NCBI RefSeq assembly: GCF_026210795.1
Contig: NC_089457.1
Coordinates: forward strand, 2,294,001 to 2,358,000
Direction: 5' to 3'
Length of the DNA stretch: 64,000 bases
Source: Rhizophagus irregularis
Lineage: Eukaryota > Glomeromycota > Glomeromycetes > Glomerales > Glomeraceae
Shown piece by piece: positions 57,380 through 64,000 of the stretch. The notes under the pieces were generated by a model, which saw only the letters and a program-made list of their open reading frames with translations, was not told where the DNA came from and did no database searches. The position numbers and the translations under genes were made by a program. Position 1 is the first letter of the stretch, and the number at the start of each line of letters is the position of its first letter.

Positions 57380-58801
57380 ATGACAAGAAAAGAGAGAAAA
57401 AAGAGGCATGTTTGGGAACATTTTAATAGTGGAGATAGAAATGTTGACTCACATCCTCCTGTACAATGTAAATATTGTTTAAAATATTTTCAACGAGGTG
57501 TTCCTGAACGAATGCAAGCACATCTAGATGATAAATGTCCAAGTGCACCAAATAATGCAAAATCACACTCAACACAACAGAATATTACATCAACAATTGA
57601 ATCCATTGACTATATAAATGGAAAAATGGTAAGAAAAAGGGGACCAATTTGGGAACATTTTTATCTAATTGATAAATATGAAGACCCACATCCTCATGTA
57701 CAATGCAAATACTGCTTCAAAGAATTTAAACGAGCTGTTCCACATCGAATGCAAACTCATATTGATGAAAAATGTCCGAATTCACCTAATGTAAATTTAC
57801 GATCTACACAACAAAATACTATATCAATAACTGATAACTTCAATGACTGTGCAAGAGAAGAGGAACAAAAATCTCTTGAGAACTTACTAACTGAAGCATT
57901 GTCTTCAGCTAAAATTCCCTTTTCTTTTGTTGATAATCCACTTATTATTCAATTTTTTAAACGCCTTCAGCCATCATTCAAATTACCAAATAGAGAAAAA
58001 ATAGAAGAAATAGAAAGACAAATGAATGATAACATTCAATCAAGATCATTAAATAAAAATGAAGTCAAAGCATTTGAATTGTATAAAGAAGCAGCTGAAA
58101 AAGGCCATATTGATTCAATACACAATCTTGGATATTGTTATCAAAATGGTCTAGGAACTGAAAAAAATGAAATTAAAGCATTTGAATTATATAAAGAAGC
58201 AGCTGAAAAAGGTCAGATTAATTCAATACATAATCTTGGATATTGTTATCAGAATGGAATAGGAACTGAAAAAAATAAAATCAAATCATTTGAATTATAT
58301 AAAAAAGCAGCTGAAAAGGGTCATATTGACTCAACACATAATCTTGGATATTATTATCAGAATGGAATAGGAACTGAAAAAAATGAAATCAAAGCATTTG
58401 AATTATATAAAGAAGCAGCTGAAAAAGGTCAGATTAATTCAATACATAATCTTGGATATTGTTATCAGAATGGAATAGGAACTGAAAAAAATGAAATCAA
58501 AGCATTTGAATTATATAAAGAAGCAGCCGAAAAAGGTCTGATTGATTCAATAAATAAACTTGGATATTGTTATCGGAATGGAATAGGAACTGAAAAAAAT
58601 GAAATCAAAGCATTTGAATTATATAAAGAAGCAGCTGAAAAGGGTCAGATTGATTCAATACATAATCTTGGATATTGTTATCAGAATGGAATAGGAACTG
58701 AAAAAAATGACGTTAAAGCATTTGAATATTATAAGAAGAAAGTTATATTAACTAAATATAGTCTAGAAGAACATGACTATTTTGGAAGACAAATGAATTA
58801 A
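57380..58801 (+). CDS. BED zinc finger ×2 – hAT-like – Sel1 repeat fusion protein (473 aa)
   Basis: Two BED-type zinc fingers come first. Finger 1 is WEHF then C30–C33–H48–C53 ([20 protein letters not shown]); finger 2 is C109–C112–H127–C132. Residues about 170–208 ([33 protein letters not shown]) match the strip that follows the BED finger in hAT transposases. The catalytic core is absent. From residue 227 come six full Sel1-like repeats of 36 residues ([12 protein letters not shown] … [16 protein letters not shown]) and one partial. Sel1 repeats form an alpha-solenoid that binds proteins. The repeats are nearly identical in DNA. Single exon, intact. It looks like a host gene that captured a hAT N-terminus, so a DNA-binding domain now carries a protein-binding scaffold. 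A young transposon-derived gene without function is the alternative. Confidence 0.85.
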   Translation: MTRKERKKRHVWEHFNSGDRNVDSHPPVQCKYCLKYFQRGVPERMQAHLDDKCPSAPNNAKSHSTQQNITSTIESIDYINGKMVRKRGPIWEHFYLIDKYEDPHPHVQCKYCFKEFKRAVPHRMQTHIDEKCPNSPNVNLRSTQQNTISITDNFNDCAREEEQKSLENLLTEALSSAKIPFSFVDNPLIIQFFKRLQPSFKLPNREKIEEIERQMNDNIQSRSLNKNEVKAFELYKEAAEKGHIDSIHNLGYCYQNGLGTEKNEIKAFELYKEAAEKGQINSIHNLGYCYQNGIGTEKNKIKSFELYKKAAEKGHIDSTHNLGYYYQNGIGTEKNEIKAFELYKEAAEKGQINSIHNLGYCYQNGIGTEKNEIKAFELYKEAAEKGLIDSINKLGYCYRNGIGTEKNEIKAFELYKEAAEKGQIDSIHNLGYCYQNGIGTEKNDVKAFEYYKKKVILTKYSLEEHDYFGRQMN

Positions 58802-59565
58802 GCTATTTGAATAAAAATTTTGAAATAAAACTGTAATCTATACATTTATCTTTTAATTTAAGCATTCTATATAACAATTATAAAGAGTTAAAAAAGTTTG
58901 TTCTGTACTTTTAGTACTAGTGCCTTATAATATGATAGTTTACATGATTAATTATGAGGTACGCACCGTGCGTACGTACATCCTACCAGAGTTTAGGAGT
59001 TATGCACTTGCACGTGATAGCGTTAAACTTAACTCCGGCCAGTGCGTACGTTAATATCGTACACCGACATGATGCATAAGTTAAAGATTATAGCTATGTA
59101 CAAGTATTATGTAATTTTTAATTTTATTATTTATATTATAAATAAAGTATTCTAGTTTCTTTTATTGAAAAATTATTGTGCATACTTTGCCAGTGAATGA
59201 TAAATTCATCAATGTTCATATACATTTGAAATTCTTGATTCTTCTAAATTAATAATAATTGGTATAATAAATATTTTTTACAAATAAATTTGTTAAAACA
59301 ATAAAATTTACTGTAATATAACCACTATTAAAACTATAAACATATCATATAATTTATTAAATAAATGGATAATTTTCCTTAAAATAAGTAAAAAAAATAT
59401 TGCTAACTGAATACACGTCAAAATATAATTTATTACAAACCATTAATTTCATATGAAAAAAGCAATTGTTTATGAAAAATGCCAATAAATTAAGGAATTT
59501 TCTTTACTCTCAGACATTACCTTGGCATATTTCAGATTTTTTTCATAGGGTTATTACTTATCTTA
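58802..59565. other. Intergenic spacer
   Basis: A palindromic GTACGCACCGTGCGTAC lies at about 58960–58976. Otherwise AT-rich, with no supported feature. Confidence 0.4.
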
Positions 59566-59802
59566 GGCCGGGCAAAAAAAATTTTTAGATTCTCGGGACA
59601 TAAAATTTTAAAAATGACCCGGCCGGCCGGCATTTTTTTTTATATTTGTAAAATTTTTTTATATGTAAAATTTTTTTACGCCACATTGGCCAATAACTTA
59701 TAATCACGTTATAAAATTTTTTACTATAAAAAAAAATTTCCCATTTTTCGAAAAACTGACCCGGCCGGGTCACGAGAATCTAAAATTTTTTTTTGCCCGG
59801 CC
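59566..59802. mobile_element. TTA-flanked MITE with GGCCGGGC ends
   Basis: The inverted ends GGCCGGGCAAAAAAAA and TTTTTTTTGCCCGGCC extend through TAGATTCTCG. Inner GACCCGGCCGG words are also inverted. TTA stands on both sides (59563–59565 and 59803–59805), the PIF/Harbinger pattern. 237 bp, no protein. The GC-rich tips are striking in this AT-rich DNA. Confidence 0.8.
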
Positions 59803-59805
59803 TTA

Positions 59806-60224
59806 TAATTATCATTTTCAAAATTTGCATTATACAGTACTTTGACAATTTTAATGATAACTGAAGCGGAGTGGTATCATGTGATCGTATTGTCTCGCAT
59901 TCGTAACTTCTTAATGCCGTGATGCCGGTCAAAACTACTCCGCTTAGACGATCCCATAATTTTGTTGATCGATTAGTATCTGATTTAACAAATTGATTGG
60001 CCAAGGTCACCTCGTCATTTGTAGTTTTGTAGTTCTTAGTATTAGTACATAGCAGTGAAATTGTATAATTTCGTACGCGGTTAATATCTTTTCTTCGTGT
60101 TCGGATGATACCTCATTTGTTTATTATTACTTTTTTTTTTAATACATATACGCGTTTCTTTATTAGAAATATTTATAAGTATATAACATATAATTACAAT
60201 TTACAAATACCATGGATAGCATAA
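59806..60224. other. Intergenic spacer
   Basis: No gene. The last part (about 60110–60220) is the left flank of the duplicated foldback unit (compare 62755–62800). Confidence 0.4.
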
Positions 60225-61380
60225 ATGATTGTCATTGTCGGTCAAATAATTATCGGTGAAATGATTGTCGGTTTTATATTGTTAAAACCTGTTTATCAGG
60301 GAATGGATGATCAACCCTTGTCGGACCATTTTCTGAATACCATTTTCCTGAATATACCTTTTCCCGAATCCAATTTTCTGAATGCCTATTTCCAGAAATT
60401 GATCATTTCCTGAAACTCCATTTTACCGAATGCCAATTTCCCGAATCTCAATTTCTGGAATTATATGAAACATCCAATTTCCCGAATTCTTTTATCCCGA
60501 ATTATTTTATCCCAAATTCCAATATCATGAACCTTGATATTCTGAATGGACATTTTACTGAATTTAATATTATTTTGTATAATTTTACATCATAAATTAG
60601 AATTATTAATTTCATAAACTCAACCTTTATTTTATTTAGTATAAATTATATATAATGTATATAAATATAATATGTAATAAACTAACTTGTATTAAAGCAA
60701 ATACTTAAAATAAATAATGCAAAAGCGAGCAGATTTTATTATTCAGTCGAAGTATCTGTTTGAAATTTGTACCTGTACCAAATCTTTTTCTCCTAAAATG
60801 CAAATTAATTATATTTACTTGTTGTTTAGGAAAATATTATCAAGCACTTAAACTCAGTGGGTCAGAGAAAAATTTTATTAGCTAAAAATGCAATATTTCC
60901 TAATTGATTGTATATTTCCTTATGTTTACTTCATATTTACTTAAATTGATCGTAATACTTGTACAGGCAAGGGATGCTTGAAATAGCCACTCCCCAAATT
61001 ACATAATTATGACAAATAAAATTCATATTCAATTGTTTTATATAAAATGGTAATCAATAGTTCTTATTTTTTAAATTTATTATATGGTTTATTTATAAAT
61101 CATATGAGAAAATATACAATTTATTATATAATTCAAGAAATTGTCCATTCAGAATATTAGAATTCGGAATATTAGAATTAAGTATATTTGAATTCGGGAT
61201 ATTGGGATTCAGGATATTGGGGGAAATTAGACTTCAGGAAATGGGATTCGGGAAATAAGGATTTGGGAAATTGTATATTTCAGGAAAATGTTCAGTTTGA
61301 AAAATTAGCATTCAGGCAAATAACTTCGGGAAAAGATATATTCAGGAAAAAGGCATTCAGGAAATCGTACTGTAACCATG
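60225..61380. mobile_element. Large foldback element with TTTCCNGAAT unit arrays
   Basis: The left arm (about 60310–60570) consists of degenerate units around ATTTTCCTGAATNCC / ATTTCCCGAATTCC, each about 14–16 bp. The right arm (about 61145–61370) has the inverse (ATTCGGGATATTGGGATTC, TTCAGGAAAATG). Between lies about 570 bp of AT-rich DNA. GATCAAC occurs near both tips (about 60308 and 61379). No protein. A shorter related unit follows at 62755–63060. Confidence 0.7.
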
Positions 61381-61756
61381 ATCAACAGGAAAAAAATAAT
61401 TAGTTGAAGCTTGCTTAAAACTTTCAAAATTTTTTAATAAAAAAAATTAGATTTTCGGTAATAAAATAATTTATTGCTATTTTCTAATTACTGTGATCTA
61501 GCATTATTTAATAAAAAAAAAATTTTTTGAGAAAACATGTGAAAATAAAAATTTTATTGCATTTTCAAATAAAGGAGGTATGATTATAAGCTAAAAATTA
61601 TAATTATAAGAAAAAATTTTCAATTTTTAAATAAGTTTACTTATAAGTAACTTTTTAAACTTTGTGTAAAACAGCAATAAATGACTATTTTTTTTACGTA
61701 TATCGATCTTTTTTATTATATAATATAAACTATAAAGTTCATTCAATTAAATTCGG
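61381..61756. other. Intergenic spacer
   Basis: AT-rich; nothing supported. Confidence 0.4.
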
Positions 61757-62219
61757 AAAAGCTTTTCTAAATATAATTCTTTTTAAAAAAATAAAAAAAA
61801 TCCTATTCGTTCATATTAATTATAAAATTATCTACTTTTTAACTTTTATAAACTTTATAAATAAAAAGAAAAAAAAAAAGAATTTTTTATCATTTTACCG
61901 AATATCATTTTCCTAAATTCATTTTCAGAAACTCCGATTTCGCTAATATTAATATCCAGAATGAACATTTTAACGAATTAATAAATGATGTATATTGTCC
62001 CATTCCATCTTGGCTTGACCTTACACGAAGGTCATCCGATATATCCGATATATGAGCTGTTACTTCGATTGTAAGTTTAACGATTTGTCTTGTACTGTTA
62101 ATTTAAAATAACATGCATTTACATGACGAATAGGTTTAATTTCCAATAATGTACTTTGTTAAGTTTCGTAATAATGAAAAAAAATCAAAAATAGAAATTG
62201 AATTTCAATTTGTAAATAA
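61757..62219. repeat. Direct repeat, copy 1 (partner 62867–63205)
   Basis: It shares AAGCTTTTCTAAATATAATT, TTTTACCGAATATCATTTT, GACCTTACACGAAGGTCATC and TGAAAAAAAATCAAAAATAG in the same order with the downstream copy. The downstream copy is shorter through internal deletions. A short inverted word (GACCTTACACGAAGGTC) lies inside. Confidence 0.8.
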
Positions 62220-62269
62220 ATTATATATTTATTTATTTATTTGTAAATGGGAATTGTAAATTTATTTCG

Positions 62270-62560
62270 TTTACCTTTTCATTTTTTTTTCTTTAACCAA
62301 TCTTTTACAAATGGTTCTTTCTTTTTTTTTCAAATTTCCTCTTTTCTTTTCGAACCACCTTTTTTTCCTTTTCTTTTCTTTTTTTTAAAAATTTTTCGTT
62401 TTTTTTCCTCTTTTTTTTTCATTCTTTTCAAATTTTTTCTTTTCGTTTTTATTTTTTCGAATTTTTTTTTGTTTTTTTTTCGGTTGACTTTTTTTCCCGT
62501 CCGAAATTTTTTTTCCCTTTTCATTTTTCGGTTCGGCTTTTTCTCTTTCAACCTTTCCGA
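62270..62560. repeat. Pyrimidine-rich low-complexity tract
   Basis: Almost 300 bp of T-runs broken by C. Both strands are open here (Phe-rich on plus, Lys-rich on minus) only because of composition. Not a gene. Confidence 0.7.
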
Positions 62561-62866
62561 ATACATTCTTTCACCTTTTATGTTTGGATCAGTGATCAGA
62601 TCAATATTGCACCGCCACGGCAATTGCCTTTTTTCCTTTTTTCCCGATTCTTTATTTATTTTTTGTAACAATAAATCGTTATAATTAATTTTTCTTTAAT
62701 TAGTGTGATATTTTTTTTTTCTAGAGGAAGTAATTTGTTTATCATTACTTTTTTTGACATATACTCATTTGTTTATGGATAAGCATAAATAATTGTCGGT
62801 AAAATGATTGTCGGTTATATTGTTATGTTTATCAGGGAATGGATGATCAACTTTAATTGATCTTCA

Positions 62867-63205
62867 AAAGCTTTTCTAAATATAATTCTTTTTAAAAAAT
62901 CCTAAAAATTATCTAATTTTTAACTTTTATAACTTTATAAATAAAAAGAAAAAGAATTTTTTTGTCATTTTACCGAATATCATTTTTCTAAATCATTTTC
63001 CGAAACTCCAATTTCCCTAATATTAATATCCAATTAATTATGTAAATTGTCCTGACCTTACACGAAGGTCATCCGATATATGAGCCGTTACTTCGATGCA
63101 TTTACATGACCAATAGGTTTAATTTCCAATAATGCACTTTGTTAAGTTTCGTAATAATGAAAAAAAATCAAAAATAGAAATTGAATTTCAACTTGTAAAT
63201 AAATA
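62867..63205. repeat. Direct repeat, copy 2 (partner 61757–62219)
   Basis: Shorter copy of 61757–62219. The preceding 62755–62851 (CATTTGTTTATGGATAAGC, GTCGGTAAAATGATTGTCGG, ATCAGGGAATGGATGATCAA) matches the left tip of the foldback element at about 60115–60315. This unit is therefore a deleted duplicate of the whole 60.1–62.2 kb block. Confidence 0.75.
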
Positions 63206-63334
63206 ATAGAAGATCTGAACAAATTAAAAGTTCATTCACTCGGAAATTAGAAAATGCAAAGAAATCTCGTTCTTCGTTCGTACAAATTCTTTTGATTCAT
63301 TTCCGTTTGATTTAATGAAAAAAAGTAAGGAATT

Positions 63335-63406
63335 TATAGTAATCACGCGGTACATATCCAGAAATCACTCTATAGTAACCACGCGGTACATATCCAGAAA
63401 TCATTC
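63335..63406. repeat. Two tandem copies of a 36-bp unit
   Basis: TATAGTAATCACGCGGTACA … at 63335–63370 is repeated at 63371–63406 with two changes. It lies about 340 bp before the secreted-protein ATG and could be a promoter duplication; no further support. Confidence 0.8.
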
Positions 63407-63742
63407 TAAATATATGTTTCATAAAATTTATTGGAATGATTTTCTATTGTTTTTGAATTTAAGAAAAAAAGTACATTTAAATTTTACAATGTAATTGGAA
63501 ACTTAGAACTCGAAAGGAATGGTTGTCACGTTAATTAATAATGTATGTAAAATTATATTATATCCTGGTTTCATGTGACCTATGTAACCTATGAAATTTT
63601 TTATATAAATGCTGTCGTTATCGAAAAAAAAATATTCTTCATCCGACAAAAAAAAACATTACTCAAATAATTCCTTTTTTCAACAAAAACGCGTCTAAAT
63701 ATTTCCCAATATTATTATATTCGAATTATATTACTTAAAAAA

Positions 63743-64000
63743 ATGATCAGGTTCATTTTAAATTCGCTTTTACTCCTTTTCTTTTCTGGAATTGTTACCG
63801 CATCAAAAGATTTTGATGTTGTTATGGGTAACAAAGACTTTAAAATAACAAAATCACTCAGTGCTGTCTATAGTCAACATGTTAGTCATCCTTCAGAAGG
63901 TTATCATAAGGCAGAATTTAATCTAAATACCAACTTACCATCATTCAATCCTGATCAAAGTGGTGTAGAAAGTGTTATTTGTAAAACGGGAGCAAATGGT
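63743..64000 (+). CDS. Secreted protein, N-terminal 86 residues (3' end outside window)
   Basis: ATG at 63743 opens a frame that continues to the end of the window. Residues 1–20 form a clean signal peptide (MIRFILNSLLLLFFSGIVTA) with likely cleavage after TA or TAS. The mature part (KDFDVVMGNKDFKITKSL, then NLNTNLPSFNPDQSGVESVI) has no motif I recognise. TTTTTATATAAATG at about 63598 may be the TATA element. Product exported to the wall or medium; role unknown. Confidence 0.65.
   Translation, partial: MIRFILNSLLLLFFSGIVTASKDFDVVMGNKDFKITKSLSAVYSQHVSHPSEGYHKAEFNLNTNLPSFNPDQSGVESVICKTGANG

Noticed and set aside
62247-62684. Phe-rich plus frame and Lys-rich minus frame
   Set aside because: Low-complexity pyrimidine tract; both frames are open only because of composition.
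1-64000. tRNA, rRNA or snRNA genes
   Set aside because: I looked by eye for B-box-like words and cloverleaf pairs and found none that folds convincingly; a tRNAscan or Infernal run would be decisive.

Overview
The window is AT-rich eukaryotic nuclear DNA, most likely from an arbuscular mycorrhizal fungus (Glomeromycotina, Rhizophagus-like). This assignment is inference. It rests on the very low GC, short GT–AG introns, large spacers full of TE relics, an expanded F-box family, Sel1 repeats, Crinkler (CRN) effector genes, and kinase relics of the type I associate with that genus. No bacterial operons, rRNA, tRNA or CRISPR arrays were seen.

Layout. 1–1.5 kb: the 3' half of a seven-exon housekeeping gene, COG3 of the Golgi tethering complex. 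3–11 kb: two single-exon F-box genes, separated by a spacer with a perfect hairpin, a foldback element and a transposase relic. 13–17 kb: a TA-flanked MITE, an ABCG-transporter pseudogene and a GIY-YIG relic. 19–24 kb: F-box copy A and a two-exon cytochrome P450. 26–28 kb: a four-exon, minus-strand surface protein with signal peptide, Ser/Thr-rich stalk, Pro/KEP repeats, collagen-like segment, one TM helix and a tail. 31–34 kb: foldback and TTA-flanked MITE elements and a kinase relic. 34.5–36 kb: F-box copy B. 36.9–40.8 kb: two Crinkler-type genes facing tail to tail, both broken by several frameshifts. 41–44 kb: repeats shared in inverted orientation with 8–9 kb and 36 kb. 44–46 kb: F-box copy C. 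46.6–48.4 kb: a His-rich small ORF and another kinase relic. 51.7–53.3 kb: F-box copy D. 54–57 kb: MITEs and an F-box relic. 57.4–58.8 kb: a protein with two BED zinc fingers, a hAT-transposase-like strip and Sel1 repeats. 59.5–63.4 kb: TTA-flanked and foldback elements and duplications. 63.7 kb to the end: the start of a secreted-protein gene.

The strongest signal is the four-copy F-box family (A, B, C, D). Its halves are shuffled. D carries a B-type block of about 570 bp inside an otherwise A-type gene. C pairs an A-type front with a B-type back. All four front/back combinations occur within 34 kb, with switches at the same place. This points to gene conversion or ectopic recombination in an F-box (substrate-receptor) family. 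The second strong signal is the BED–hAT–Sel1 fusion with nearly identical 108-bp repeat units. The window also documents many non-autonomous DNA elements with readable ends and target-site duplications.

The genes do not form a pathway. Most are accessory families: ubiquitin-ligase adaptors, effector-like genes, P450 and surface or secreted proteins, set among transposon debris. COG3 is the one clear housekeeping anchor.
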